Counted from the stretch's first letter, positions 9,665-20,017 are shown. The stretch is 64,000 bases of DNA from an uncultured Desulfuromonas sp. (GCF_963666745.1 NZ_OY762961.1:1910001-1974000); one strand, 5' to 3'. The notes: generated by a model not told the origin, from the letters alone. A program made the numbers and translations.

Positions 9665-10183
9665 TTACTTATGACTGTCTTTATAGGCGGCGTCGTAAGC
9701 TTTGATCAACGCATCAGTATAATCAATCGCATCAATGGCATACACCAGCTGACTTTTTTCAAACATCATGGTGATCCCTTTGTCCTTGCTCAACGTCACG
9801 ACCTGAGCACCAAGGTCACGCAAAATCTGCTGGGTGTAGGTCATCTCTTTGCTGCGCATCTCTTCTTGCTTGTCTTTAACATAACGCTGGTGGTCTTTAA
9901 CCTGCTGCTTGAAATCCAGCTCTTTTTCCTGACGTGCTTCAGCACTCAGCATAGCGGCCTGTTTCTGCAACGACTCTTGCAGGGCACGCAAATCAGACTC
10001 ACGCTGCTTGACTTCATCCTCAATAGCCTTGATTTCACCATCCATTTTTGCTTTGGCAGATTGTCCTGCTGCCGACATGGTCAATGCTTTTTGCAAATCG
10101 ACATAGCCGAGTTTAACATCGGCGGCACCAGCTGTTGCCACCAGGCTCAGACAGATCAGGACTGCCATAACAATACGTTTCAT
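9665..10183 (-). CDS. skp: OmpH/Skp family periplasmic chaperone
   Basis: 172 residues. A signal peptide (MKRIVMAVLICLSLVATAGA) ends at an Ala-Ala site, and the mature protein starts with the family motif KLGYVDLQKAL. Residues 40-120 are highly charged and predicted as the coiled-coil tentacles of Skp. It carries outer-membrane proteins through the periplasm to BamA, whose gene is 29 bp upstream. Confidence 0.9.
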   Translation of the reverse strand: MKRIVMAVLICLSLVATAGAADVKLGYVDLQKALTMSAAGQSAKAKMDGEIKAIEDEVKQRESDLRALQESLQKQAAMLSAEARQEKELDFKQQVKDHQRYVKDKQEEMRSKEMTYTQQILRDLGAQVVTLSKDKGITMMFEKSQLVYAIDAIDYTDALIKAYDAAYKDSHK

Positions 10184-10212
10184 GTTGAACTCCTTAACAC
10201 CAGTTTAAAAGG

Positions 10213-12543
10213 TTAGAAAAACTTGCCAATTGAGAAATCAAACTGCGAGTCGTCTTCGTACTCCTCAGGATCGAGGTTGTAGCCCCATTCGAGGCGTAAA
10301 GGTCCAAGAGGACTGTTCCAGCGGATGCCCAATCCGGTGCTGTAGCGCAGATCAGACATAAATTCTTCCCCCTGATCCCAGGTATTACCGATATCGAAGA
10401 AGACGACACCCTTCAATCCGGCATCCTTAAGAATCGGGAAAATCAACTCAAGATTACAGAAAGCCTCTTTGACGCCACCGATATAGTCATAATCTGTGCT
10501 CGATTCACGGACCGCATAGGAACCGTCATCGTTCAGCACATAGTTACCATCGTCATCGGTGTAATATTCGAGTGCCGGCTCACGCGGACCCACTTCACGA
10601 TTTTCGAAACCGCGCATCGTGTTGATCCCGCCAAGATAGAAGCGCTCGTCCACTGGAATCTCTTCGCCACCCACTTTGTGCACAAAGCCAACCTGTCCAT
10701 GAGCCGAGAAGACCACCCCCCACTTGATGGGGAAGAAATGACGATGGTCGAGGATAGTCTTGACGAACTTTTCCGTGCCACCGAGACCGGCAAATTCCAC
10801 AGAAACCTCTGACATAAAACCACTCGAAGGATCAGGACGGTAATCTGTGGTATTGGTTGAAATCGAGGCATAGAGGGAGGACAGGGTGGACTTCCCTTCC
10901 TGCTCACGGATGTAATACGATGCCAGCGTGTCCACATCGTAAATATCTTTTTTCTCAAATTTGTAGATAAAGAAGGTCCGCGTTGCATAGGTGATGGGGA
11001 TACCCAGCTTGATCTTGCCACCTGTCGCCTCACGCGAATATTCATCCCACTCACGGTCGGTGCGGTACAGGTCAAAACCGAGGGCGAGGTTTTTATCCAT
11101 GAAATACGGATCAAGCAAACCGAGCTGATAGGTGGTTGAATCACCACCGAATGATCCGGCAAGATTGAGTCGCCACGCTTTGCCGAGGAAATTATCCTGA
11201 CTGACCGAGCCCTGGCCGATAAACCCATCGACGGAAGAATAGCCGAAGCCGACGCTGAAAGTCCCGGTGGATTGTTCCTTGACATCGACCTGAACATCCA
11301 TCAGCTCTTCACTGCCCGATTCCACCGTATCGAGATTGACTTCACTGAAAAAGCCAAGATTGTTGATCCGCTTGCGGCTGGCTTCCAGACGTGACGCACT
11401 GTAGAGGTCACCCTCAACAAGCACCATCTCACGACGGATAACCTTGTCGCGGGTTTTGGTATTACCGCCGATATTGATCCGTCCGATATGGACCTGCACA
11501 CCCTGCTCGATTTCGAAGGTGACATCAACGGTACGCTGTTCATTATTGATCAGGGTGACGGGAGACACGTTGACATAGGCGTAACCATGGTCGGCATAAT
11601 AATCGTTAAGGCGCTTGATATCCTTACGCAATTGCTCACGACTGAACACATCGCCCTGCTTAAACGTCAGCAATCCGAGCAACGTCGCTTCATCTTCGAG
11701 AAGGTCTCCGGTCACCGCCATATCGCCGAGATAGTATTGCTCGCCCTCTTCAATCTCGATATGGATGTCCATCTCTTCACGATCATCGGACAGGGTAATC
11801 AATGGCTGTTTGACCCGTACACGAATGTAGCCTTCGTTAAAATAGGCATCCTTGATCAGTTCACGATCATTTTCAAGCATCGCTTCATTATAAGTACCAC
11901 CACTGGTGAGCCAGGAAAAAAGCCACCACTCTTTGGTCTGCATGAAACCGCGTAGCTTGCGATCAGAGAAAACCGTATTGCCTTCAAAGGTAATATCGTC
12001 GATGGTCACCTTGGTCCCTTCAACGATATCAAAATAGACCGTTGCTTCATTTTGGGCGGTGGTATCAACGCGTGAAGAAACCTCAACAGCATAATAGCCT
12101 TCGTCGATATAGGTCTGACGAATGGCAGCAGCACTTTCCTGAAGTGTCTTGGGATGCAAAATACTCGGCGTGCGCATGGTCAACGCACCGCGAACTTTGG
12201 ACCGCTTGAGTTCCTTGACGCCTTCCAGTTTTATGGCGCGAACCAAAGGACGCTCTGTCACATGAAAAACAAGTGTGACGACATCTCCCTGCTGCTCCAC
12301 AGAGGCCTCAACATCCTTAAAGTGCCCCAAAGCATAAATGGCCCGAAGATCTTCATCGACACGATCTTCATCAAGGGACTCTCCGGGCTTGATGGACAAT
12401 GCCGCCTCAACGCTGGCAACATCCACCCGACTGATTCCGTCAATCCTGACATCCGACACCGTCTGGCCAGTGACAACCGCCAGCGCGCTACCCGCCCACA
12501 GGAAAATGACCAACGCCAAACAAACAACAGCCCTTTTGAGCAT
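10213..12543 (-). CDS. bamA: Outer membrane protein assembly factor BamA
   Basis: 776 residues. A signal peptide (about 1-22) precedes five POTRA repeats (25-410) and the C-terminal 16-strand barrel. The barrel contains NTMRGFENREVGPR, the conserved RGF motif of the lock region, and ends in phenylalanine (IGKFF), the usual outer-membrane insertion signal. The periplasm-facing barrel has an acidic YTDDDGNYVLNDDGSY insertion in a surface loop. It is the first gene after the promoter at about 12672-12700. Confidence 0.95.
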   Translation of the reverse strand: MLKRAVVCLALVIFLWAGSALAVVTGQTVSDVRIDGISRVDVASVEAALSIKPGESLDEDRVDEDLRAIYALGHFKDVEASVEQQGDVVTLVFHVTERPLVRAIKLEGVKELKRSKVRGALTMRTPSILHPKTLQESAAAIRQTYIDEGYYAVEVSSRVDTTAQNEATVYFDIVEGTKVTIDDITFEGNTVFSDRKLRGFMQTKEWWLFSWLTSGGTYNEAMLENDRELIKDAYFNEGYIRVRVKQPLITLSDDREEMDIHIEIEEGEQYYLGDMAVTGDLLEDEATLLGLLTFKQGDVFSREQLRKDIKRLNDYYADHGYAYVNVSPVTLINNEQRTVDVTFEIEQGVQVHIGRINIGGNTKTRDKVIRREMVLVEGDLYSASRLEASRKRINNLGFFSEVNLDTVESGSEELMDVQVDVKEQSTGTFSVGFGYSSVDGFIGQGSVSQDNFLGKAWRLNLAGSFGGDSTTYQLGLLDPYFMDKNLALGFDLYRTDREWDEYSREATGGKIKLGIPITYATRTFFIYKFEKKDIYDVDTLASYYIREQEGKSTLSSLYASISTNTTDYRPDPSSGFMSEVSVEFAGLGGTEKFVKTILDHRHFFPIKWGVVFSAHGQVGFVHKVGGEEIPVDERFYLGGINTMRGFENREVGPREPALEYYTDDDGNYVLNDDGSYAVRESSTDYDYIGGVKEAFCNLELIFPILKDAGLKGVVFFDIGNTWDQGEEFMSDLRYSTGLGIRWNSPLGPLRLEWGYNLDPEEYEDDSQFDFSIGKFF

Positions 12544-12671
12544 AGAATCCGATCTCCTCGACTCGAATTGTGCGGAGTATTCTCTTCGTCACAGCAGCAT
12601 GGACGCCGTCCATCTGCCGTGCCTAAATGACCTGATTAGGGCAAACAACTTACCAGCATACAAAGTCGTTC

Positions 12672-12700
12672 ATTATAGGAAAAGCCCTGGCGGGTGTAAA
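12672..12700 (-). promoter_or_regulatory. Sigma-70 promoter of the bamA-lpx operon
   Basis: On the minus strand a TTTACA (-35, 12700-12695) is followed after 17 bp by a perfect TATAAT (-10, 12677-12672). The predicted start is near 12665, about 120 nt before the bamA ATG. It lies in the only sizeable gap (12544-12782) between lolD and bamA, so it probably drives bamA through the lipid A genes. Confidence 0.7.
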
Positions 12701-12782
12701 CTGAAAACTCCCCGCTTAACGCGTTGCGACACAAATGAAACATAAGGCAGCACTGAGCAGAAACCGCCCTTGGCAGGACCAC

Positions 12783-13487
12783 TCAAAATGCCGCCAATTC
12801 TCCGTCGCAGATCTGTACAGTGCGGTCCATGCATGACGCCAACTCATGATTGTGCGTCACAATCACCATGGTCAATTCGTGCTCGCGATGTAACCGCTCG
12901 AGCAATGAATAGATTTCATCCGAGGTTGAAGAATCAAGATTGCCCGTCGGTTCATCCGCGATCAGCAGGCGCGGTTTTCGTATCAAGGCGCGGGCAATGG
13001 CCACACGCTGTTGTTCGCCTCCAGACAACTGCCCAGGTTTATGATGCAGGCGATGGCCCAAACCCACCTGCTCAAGCAAGTCCTGTGCATTCTGGTGCGC
13101 GACCACACGCTTCTCACCATAAATCAAAGCCGGCATCATGACATTCTCAACTGCGGTGAATTCCGGTAGCAACTGATGAAACTGGAACACAAAACCGAGG
13201 CTGTCGTTGCGAAAGGCATCCAACTGGGCATTCGATAACGAGAACAGATCGACACCGTCAAAAAAACATTGCCCGTCACTGGGGCGATCCAGTGTGCCAA
13301 GAATATGCATCAGGGTGGTTTTCCCCGAACCGGAGGCTCCAACCACCGCGACACGCTCACGCGCATGGATCGACAAATTGATGTCGCGCAACACGGTCAG
13401 CGATCCCTGTTCGGTATCAAAACTTTTACGAAGATGTCGCGCTTCCAACAACACAGTCATCGTGTTTTCATCGCCCTTTGCAGTCAT
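12783..13487 (-). CDS. lolD: Lipoprotein release ABC transporter, ATPase LolD
   Basis: 234 residues. Walker A is [10 protein letters not shown], the signature [15 protein letters not shown], and Walker [13 protein letters not shown]. The ATG overlaps the TAA of the permease gene (TAATG), which indicates translational coupling; a start nine codons later is also possible. It powers LolC/E release of lipoproteins from the inner membrane to LolA. Confidence 0.92.
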   Translation of the reverse strand: MTAKGDENTMTVLLEARHLRKSFDTEQGSLTVLRDINLSIHARERVAVVGASGSGKTTLMHILGTLDRPSDGQCFFDGVDLFSLSNAQLDAFRNDSLGFVFQFHQLLPEFTAVENVMMPALIYGEKRVVAHQNAQDLLEQVGLGHRLHHKPGQLSGGEQQRVAIARALIRKPRLLIADEPTGNLDSSTSDEIYSLLERLHREHELTMVIVTHNHELASCMDRTVQICDGELAAF

Positions 13488-14740
13488 TATTCGTATCGCA
13501 GCGATTCGGCGGGATCAAGACGGGCGGCCCGCAAAGCCGGGTAAACCGTTGCCACCAGGCAGATCACCATGGCCACCACCACAACGGCAACCACATCTGC
13601 CGACTCCACTTGCGACGGGAAATGGTCCATACCGTACACAGCCTTGTCAAAGATTGTCACATGCAGCTGCCGTTCCAGCCAGCTGATCATGGCATCTGCA
13701 TTCAAAGCCAGAGTCAGTCCCAGCCCGGTTCCCAGAGCGGTGCCCGACGTGCCGATCAGCAGCCCTTCGAAAACAAAAATTTTCAAAATACTTCTCGAAG
13801 TCGCGCCCATAGACCTCAATATGGCGATATCTTTATGTTTTTCCATCACCACCATAATCAGCGTCGTGGCAATGTTGAAGGCGGCAACCAAGACAATGAT
13901 CCCCAAAACGATAAACAATCCAAGCTTTTCCAGCTTCAAAGCCGCCAGAAAGGAACCAAACATCTCCTGCCAGGATCGAATGCTGTAGGGATAGCCCAGA
14001 GAGCTGCGTAGCGATTCAGCCAGCGGTTGCGCATCGTCAAACCGCTCGACTTCAACTTCAATACCGCTGACCTTGTTCGCGTCACCAATAAACCGTTGCG
14101 CTTGATCCAGAGCAATATAGGCGTAATAGGTATCAAGAAAACCACCGCGGGCTCGGGCGATGCCAACAACATCAAACGGTTTGATCTTCGGAATCAGGCC
14201 AAACGGTGTCAGGGTAAAATCGGGAGGAATGACATTGACGCGATCACCAAGGGAGACACCAAGCATGGCGGCAGTATCAGAGGCAATGACAATTCCCGGC
14301 TGGGTACGGGTATTGTCATAGAGTACTTCGGTCACCGGCTGATTATCCAAGGTAAAAAAGGCTTGTGACAGCACGCGGTTGTCCGCTGAAATACCTTTAA
14401 GATTGGCGGCAGCGACGTTGCCATGCGCCAACAGCATGGCTTCCTTGACGACATAGGGTTCCGCCGACACGACCGATGGCGATGCCGCATGAATTGTTTC
14501 AACCAGTTGTGGCCAATCCGCAATCCCGCCACCTTGCCCCTGCACCGTCACATGGGGGACATTGCCGAGAATCTGCTGACGCACACCGTCATGAAACCCG
14601 GTCATAATGGCCAGCACCAGAATCAGCGCCGCCACCCCGAGGGTGACACCGGTCACGGAGATAAAAGAGATTACAGAGATGAAGGTTTGCTTGCGCCGCG
14701 CACGCAGATAGCGCAGGCTGATAAACCATTCATAGCCCAT
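13487..14740 (-). CDS. lolE: Lipoprotein-releasing system permease LolC/LolE
   Basis: About 417 residues from the ATG at 14740 (MGYEWFISLRYLRARRK), preceded by AAGGAA. The longer reading to 14830 runs into the hairpins behind lysS and is unlikely. One N-terminal membrane helix, a large periplasmic MacB-like domain (50-240) and three C-terminal helices with the FtsX signature are visible. Only one permease gene is present, so the transporter is probably a LolFD-like or homodimeric version; LolC versus LolE cannot be told apart here. Confidence 0.88.
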   Translation of the reverse strand: MGYEWFISLRYLRARRKQTFISVISFISVTGVTLGVAALILVLAIMTGFHDGVRQQILGNVPHVTVQGQGGGIADWPQLVETIHAASPSVVSAEPYVVKEAMLLAHGNVAAANLKGISADNRVLSQAFFTLDNQPVTEVLYDNTRTQPGIVIASDTAAMLGVSLGDRVNVIPPDFTLTPFGLIPKIKPFDVVGIARARGGFLDTYYAYIALDQAQRFIGDANKVSGIEVEVERFDDAQPLAESLRSSLGYPYSIRSWQEMFGSFLAALKLEKLGLFIVLGIIVLVAAFNIATTLIMVVMEKHKDIAILRSMGATSRSILKIFVFEGLLIGTSGTALGTGLGLTLALNADAMISWLERQLHVTIFDKAVYGMDHFPSQVESADVVAVVVVAMVICLVATVYPALRAARLDPAESLRYE

Positions 14741-14800
14741 AAGAGAGGTTCCTTTCGCACATGAACTCGTGCTGAAAGTAAAGCCGCCGGAGAAGGAGAT

Positions 14801-14831
14801 GTTGAAAAAAGCCATGCAGGCTTTTTTCAAC
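14801..14831. terminator. Perfect 13-bp hairpin with T-tract, behind lysS
   Basis: GTTGAAAAAAGCC (14801-14813) is the exact reverse complement of 14819-14831 with a five-base loop. The A- and T-tracts at its ends make it look like a bidirectional intrinsic terminator. It lies between lysS and lolE, downstream of a second hairpin (14835-14861), so it may separate or attenuate the two transcripts. Confidence 0.6.
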
Positions 14832-14834
14832 CAG

Positions 14835-14861
14835 GCACGCCGGAAAAAATTTCCGGCGTGC
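14835..14861. repeat. Perfect 12-bp inverted repeat directly behind lysS stop
   Basis: GCACGCCGGAAA (14835-14846) and its reverse complement (14850-14861) are separated by three bases. It starts 9 nt after the lysS stop on the minus strand. It is followed by the terminator-like hairpin at 14801-14831, giving two stacked stem-loops at the lysS 3' end. Confidence 0.7.
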
Positions 14862-14869
14862 TCACAGCA

Positions 14870-16360
14870 TTAACGGGTTTCCTTACGCAATTGCGGGAAC
14901 AGGATGACGTCGCGAATGGAGGCGGAATCGGTCAGCAGCATGACCAGACGGTCGATACCGATCCCTTCACCGGCGGTCGGCGGCAAACCGTATTCCAAGG
15001 CCCGGATATAATCTTCATCCATGGCATGGGCTTCGTCGTCCCCGGCTTCTTTTTCCACCAGCTGTTGTTCGAAACGACCCTTCTGATCGATAGGATCGTT
15101 AAGCTCGGAAAAGGCATTGGCCAGCTCACGACCAACAACAAACAGCTCGAAGCGGTCCACCACTTCAGGGCGCTCATCGTTACGCCGCGACAACGGAGAA
15201 ACCTCCGTCGGGTATTCGGTGACAAAGGTGGGGTTCCACAACTTCGGTTCGGCCACGGCGTCGAACAGTTCCGTGAGCAGCTTGCCGTAACCGATGGTGC
15301 CTTCAAACTCCAGACCAAGAGCATTGGCATAAGCCAGAGCTTTGTCAGGGTCTTCCAGGTCTTCCATGCTGATGGTGCCGTATTTGACAATCGCTTCCTT
15401 GACGGTGAGGCGATCCCAGGGCGCGGTTAAATCGACCTCTTTGCCGCCATAGCTGATCACCCGGCTGCCACACACTTTCTCGGCGATGGAGCCGATCATC
15501 TCTTCGGTCAAGTCCATCAGATCATGATAGGTGGCGTAGGCCTGATAGAACTCCATCATGGTGAATTCCGGGTTATGCTGGATGGAGATCCCCTCGTTAC
15601 GGAAGTTGCGGTTGATCTCGAACACCCGCTCAAAACCGCCGACCACCAGACGCTTGAGATACAGCTCAGGAGCGATGCGTAAAAACAGGTCCATCTTCAG
15701 GGTATTGTGATGGGTGACAAACGGCTTGGCCGTCGCACCACCGGCCACCGGCTGCATCATCGGTGTTTCCACCTCAAGATAGTCGCGCTCCTGCATAAAG
15801 GCACGCATCATGCTGATAATCTGACTGCGCTTTTTAAACACCTCGCCCACTTCAGGATTAACGATCAGATCCAGATAGCGCTGACGATAGCGGGTTTCCA
15901 CATCGGTCAGACCGTGCCATTTCTCCGGCAACGGCTGCAATGATTTAGTCAGCAGCGTCAAGCTTTCAGCGCGCAAGGACAGCTCATCGGTTTTGGTGCG
16001 AAACGGCTTGCCGCTGATGCCGACAATATCGCCGACATCCAACTTGCCAAACACCGCGAACGCTTCGTCGCCGATCTTGTTCTTGCCGACATACACCTGC
16101 AAACGACCGCTGCGATCCTGTACCTGGATAAAGGCCGCTTTGCCGAAATCGCGACGGGCCATGATGCGCCCGGCAATGACATAATCCTGTTCGCAGTTTT
16201 CCAGAGCTGCCGCATCATCCTCGGCATGAGCTTGGTGAATCTGCGCGTTCTGATGACTGACGACAAAACCGTTGGCGTAAGGGTTGGTCCCCTGCTCACG
16301 CAGGTCATCGGCTTTGGCCATGCGCTGGGCCACTAAATCATTGATCTCTTCCATTGACAT
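14870..16360 (-). CDS. lysS: Lysyl-tRNA synthetase, class II
   Basis: 496 residues. An N-terminal OB-fold anticodon domain (about 50-150) precedes the class II catalytic core, with motif 2 around NRNFRNEGIS and motif 3 GIGIDRLVML near the C-terminus. It charges tRNA-Lys in the cytoplasm. It follows prfB with a 123-bp gap and ends at two tandem hairpins. Confidence 0.96.
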   Translation of the reverse strand: MSMEEINDLVAQRMAKADDLREQGTNPYANGFVVSHQNAQIHQAHAEDDAAALENCEQDYVIAGRIMARRDFGKAAFIQVQDRSGRLQVYVGKNKIGDEAFAVFGKLDVGDIVGISGKPFRTKTDELSLRAESLTLLTKSLQPLPEKWHGLTDVETRYRQRYLDLIVNPEVGEVFKKRSQIISMMRAFMQERDYLEVETPMMQPVAGGATAKPFVTHHNTLKMDLFLRIAPELYLKRLVVGGFERVFEINRNFRNEGISIQHNPEFTMMEFYQAYATYHDLMDLTEEMIGSIAEKVCGSRVISYGGKEVDLTAPWDRLTVKEAIVKYGTISMEDLEDPDKALAYANALGLEFEGTIGYGKLLTELFDAVAEPKLWNPTFVTEYPTEVSPLSRRNDERPEVVDRFELFVVGRELANAFSELNDPIDQKGRFEQQLVEKEAGDDEAHAMDEDYIRALEYGLPPTAGEGIGIDRLVMLLTDSASIRDVILFPQLRKETR

Positions 16361-16483
16361 CTTTGTCCTTTCTATTCATTACCATCTGCCTCCAGACGGA
16401 GCGCAAACGTACTCTATTTTAAGTGAGCCCTCGGGTAAAAGACTCAACGGGTCCAACACATCGGCCCCGTCCGTTAGACAAAA

Positions 16484-17582
16484 CTACTTACTATTGGCCA
16501 GCAGATAGGCTTCGATAAAACCCTCAATGTGTCCGTCGAGCACGGAATCGGTATTGCCGACCTCAAAACCGGTCCGGTGATCCTTGACCATGCGATAGGG
16601 ATGTAACACATACGAGCGAATCTGGCTCCCCCAACCGATCTCTTTCTTATCACCGGACAGGGCATTGGCCTCTTCCTCTTTTTTCTGCCGCTCCATTTCG
16701 TAAAGACGCGCCTTGAGCTGGCGGATCGCTTCCGCCTTGTTGTTATGCTGTGAACGCTGATCCTGGCAGGCAACGACAATCCCCGTCGGAATATGGGTAA
16801 TGCGAATCGCCGAATCGGTTTTGTTGATATGCTGACCACCGGCGCCACTGGCGCGGAAGGTGTCAACCTTCATATCCTTATCGAGCAGTTCCACCTCAAT
16901 GCTGTCATCCAGCTCTGGAAAGACAAACACCGAACAGAATGACGTATGGCGCTTGGAGGCGGCATCAAACGGAGAAATACGCACCAGGCGATGAATCCCC
17001 ATCTCCGGACGCAACCAGCCATAGGCGTAATCGCCTTCAACGGTAAAGGTGACGCTCTTCACGCCGGCATCATCACCGGGTTGATAATCGGTGATCTTGG
17101 TTTTGAATCCCTTGATATCACAAAAACGCAGGTACATGCGCAGCAGCATGTCCGCCCAATCCTGAGCCTCGGTGCCCCCGGCTCCGGCGTTAATGCTTAA
17201 AATGGCATTGCTGGCATCGTGCTCACCCGACAACATGCGGGCAAACTCCATCTGTGCAACATGACGTTCCAGATCCGGCAATAATTCACGCACCTCTTCG
17301 CGTGTGGCCTCGTCGTCACTCTCCGCGCCCAGCTCGACCAGAACTTCGAGATCTTCAACGCTCTGCGATGCAGAGGTCCAGCCGTCAACCAGCTTTTGCA
17401 GCGTGGTACGCTCTCTTAACAACTCTTGGGCGCGATCCCCCTGGTTCCAGAAATCAGGATCGGCAATCTCCGCCTCAAGTTCACTGACACGTTCCTGCTT
17501 GCTCGGGATGTCAAAGATACCCCCTCAGCTCAGTGAGCTTTTCCGAGAGCTGTTTAATTCGTTCAATTTCTTCGCGAAACAT
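16484..17582 (-). CDS. prfB: Peptide chain release factor 2 with programmed +1 frameshift
   Basis: The gene is in two frames. It begins with ATG at 17582 and reads 23 codons to an in-frame TGA at 17513-17511. An AGGGGG Shine-Dalgarno-like stretch, three bases, then CTT TGA C precede the change, which is the classic RF2 autoregulatory slip site. A +1 shift at CTT resumes with GAC at 17512 and runs to 16484, giving 365 residues, the same as E. coli RF2. The stop-codon tripeptide SPF (RISPFDA) and the GGQ motif (SGAGGQHIN) are present. It recognises UGA/UAA, so low RF2 levels favour the frameshift and restore synthesis. Confidence 0.96.
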
Positions 17583-17673
17583 CCGTTCTCCTTGCCGTTT
17601 CAATGACAATCGTGCCTTGGTCAACAAGGCGCGTATTCAATAATGCGTTAGATTACCTGCCTCTCAGGCCGGA

Positions 17674-19176
17674 TCACAACTTTTTTTTGCGAGTCTGCCA
17701 TAACCACAGCAACACGACAATGACGAGCAAACGCGGTAGACTATCACCAGTGCGGGTATAAAGGCTACCCCCCTGTTGAAAATATGCCGTTCCTTCTACC
17801 AGAGCCGGTTCAAACAAACGGGATTGAGCCACCACCCGACCAAAAGGATCAACCAGCGCACTGACCCCCGTATTGGCACTGCGCAGCAGCCAGACCCGGT
17901 TTTCCACGGCCCGCATCCGTGCCATATCCAGATGCTGCCATGGCGCCGCCGAATCTCCGAACCATGCATCATTGGTGATATTGACCAGCACTTGCGCTCC
18001 ACGTGCCACCAGTTTCCGGGCCAATTCCGGAAAGATCGCTTCGTAACAGATCAGAACCCCGAGCTGATGGCCATTCATGCGCAACGGTTGCAGCTGCCCT
18101 GGGACGAAGTCACCAATACCAACAGCCAGTTTCTCAACCAGACCAAACATTCCCCATAACGGGACATATTCACCAAACGGCACCAGATGAACTTTGTCAC
18201 TGCGTCCAAGCAACTGCGCCTGGGGTGATAGCAGGTAGGCGCTATTGACGTAATCCACCTCTTGTTCAGATTCCTGCCGCTGATAACTCGGGCTACCAAA
18301 CAACAGAAAAGCCTGCTGGCGTCGTGGCACTGCGCGCACCTGAGACGCTCTGTTGCCGCCATTCTGGTAGAAAAAAGGCGTGGCACTCTCTGGCCACACC
18401 AGCAAATCCGGTTGATCCGCCTGTTCACTGAGATGGCGATAGCGATCAAGCGTCTGTTGCAAATGGGCGGGATCCCATTTCAGAGACTGATCAATACTGC
18501 CCTGGACCAATCCCACCCGCAAAGGCTCCTGTGCGGCTGGACAGGCTGAAAGGCGCCAATAGCCATAGCCCAGTTGCATTCCGACTAAAAGAGCAACCAC
18601 CAGCCCTCCGCGACATAGAGCAGGCTGAACATGGCGAAAATTGATAATCCATTCAGCAAGTTGGGCATTGACGGCAACAACCATCGCCGCCAACCCGTAA
18701 ACGCCAAACAGATCAGCACTCTGAACAATCCAGCTGCAATCAATTTGCGAATAACCGATATTCGCCCAGGGAAAGCCGGTGAACAGCCAATTGCGCACAT
18801 ATTCAAACGCGACCCAACACACAGCAGTCACCAAAGGGAATGACAGTGAAAACGCGTTTCGAATACGAACGACACACCAGCACGTTGCCGCCCAGAACAA
18901 AGCCAGATACGTCGCCAATAAAAGATAAGCGACGATGGACAGCGCCCAAGGCAGGTGCCCATACACCGTCATTACAAGATTCAACCAGTACAGAGTGACG
19001 GCAAAAAAAACAACCCCGGCGCTGAATCCTGCGCGCCAGGGCCGATGTGAAATGACGACAAATAGTGGCACCAAAGCCAGCCAGGCCAACCAGCCCAGCC
19101 CAGCCAAAGGAAAGGCCAGGGCCATGAGCAGGCCAGAAAGGGGCGGGGCCAACCTCTGCAGCCACGGATTATTCAT
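17674..19176 (-). CDS. lnt: Apolipoprotein N-acyltransferase
   Basis: 500 residues. Six or more hydrophobic segments (1-210) precede a nitrilase-type domain. The catalytic triad is visible as E in WPESATPFF, K in KVHLVPFGEY and C in LICYEAIFPE, and a final C-terminal helix follows. It N-acylates lipoproteins in the inner membrane, the last step before Lol sorting. It overlaps the corC-like gene by 8 bp, the same pairing as ybeX-lnt in E. coli. Confidence 0.94.
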   Translation of the reverse strand: MNNPWLQRLAPPLSGLLMALAFPLAGLGWLAWLALVPLFVVISHRPWRAGFSAGVVFFAVTLYWLNLVMTVYGHLPWALSIVAYLLLATYLALFWAATCWCVVRIRNAFSLSFPLVTAVCWVAFEYVRNWLFTGFPWANIGYSQIDCSWIVQSADLFGVYGLAAMVVAVNAQLAEWIINFRHVQPALCRGGLVVALLVGMQLGYGYWRLSACPAAQEPLRVGLVQGSIDQSLKWDPAHLQQTLDRYRHLSEQADQPDLLVWPESATPFFYQNGGNRASQVRAVPRRQQAFLLFGSPSYQRQESEQEVDYVNSAYLLSPQAQLLGRSDKVHLVPFGEYVPLWGMFGLVEKLAVGIGDFVPGQLQPLRMNGHQLGVLICYEAIFPELARKLVARGAQVLVNITNDAWFGDSAAPWQHLDMARMRAVENRVWLLRSANTGVSALVDPFGRVVAQSRLFEPALVEGTAYFQQGGSLYTRTGDSLPRLLVIVVLLWLWQTRKKKL

Positions 19177-20017
19177 CCAAGAGATCCTCCGTAGCTTCTT
19201 CCCGAATTACGCGAATACGTTGGATCATCCGCTCATCACTTTGCAGGACGACCATTTTTAACGGTGCGACGAGAACTTCTTCGCCGGGCTTGGGAACATA
19301 GCCGAGACGATGTAACAACAGCCCACCAACGGAATCGAATTGGTCCCGTTCAAATTCAGGCAAATCATAATAGTCTTCCAACTCATCGAGGCTGAGGCGT
19401 GCATCGACAACAATCGTGCCCGGTTCCTCTTCAATCAGTTGGTTATCATCGAGATCATATTCGTCTTTAATATCGCCGATAATCTCTTCGATGAGATCTT
19501 CCAGTGTGATCAAACCGGAGGTGCCACCATACTCATCAATGGCAATGGCAATATGCATCCGCTGGGTGCGAAACTCCTGCAACAGCTCTTCAATCCGTTT
19601 GGTTTCCGGGACAAAATAGGGCTTGCGCATCAAATCGCGCAGGGAAATTTCCTGGGAAGGAACCCCCCAGAACTTGAGCAGATCCTTGACATAAACCAGA
19701 CCGACAATTCGGTCAATGGTCTCTTCATAAACCGGAATGCGCGAATGCCCGAACTTCAGCGCCATCTCAATAAAGCTGTCGAGGCTGGCGTCTACCGGGC
19801 AGCTGCGCATTTCCGTACGGGGGATCATGATCTCCCGCACAATCGTTTCACCGAATTCAAAAATTGAGCTGAACATCTCGCCTTCTTCGGCATTGATGAT
19901 GCCTCCTTCTTCCGAGGCGTGAATCAACTCCTGAAGATGTTCTTCTGAGGTCACATGATGGGTGATCCCTAGCAGCCGCTGCAACCAGCTGCGTCGATGT
20001 TCCGGTGTACTGTCCAT
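19169..20017 (-). CDS. CorC/HlyC-family CBS-domain protein
   Basis: 282 residues with two CBS domains (about 65-190, starting VREIMIPRTEM) and a C-terminal transporter-associated CorC_HlyC domain (about 200-280). Unlike full-length HlyC/CorC proteins it lacks an N-terminal DUF21 membrane domain, matching YbeX of E. coli. It lies between ybeY and lnt, as in many proteobacteria. Magnesium/cobalt efflux or a ribosome-linked role are both proposed for the family. Confidence 0.88.
   Translation of the reverse strand: MDSTPEHRRSWLQRLLGITHHVTSEEHLQELIHASEEGGIINAEEGEMFSSIFEFGETIVREIMIPRTEMRSCPVDASLDSFIEMALKFGHSRIPVYEETIDRIVGLVYVKDLLKFWGVPSQEISLRDLMRKPYFVPETKRIEELLQEFRTQRMHIAIAIDEYGGTSGLITLEDLIEEIIGDIKDEYDLDDNQLIEEEPGTIVVDARLSLDELEDYYDLPEFERDQFDSVGGLLLHRLGYVPKPGEEVLVAPLKMVVLQSDERMIQRIRVIREEATEDLLDE

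Noticed and set aside
13487-14830. Longer start for lolC/E at 14830
   Set aside because: Its first 30 codons lie in the tandem hairpin region; the ATG at 14740 has a good ribosome site and a family-like N-terminus.
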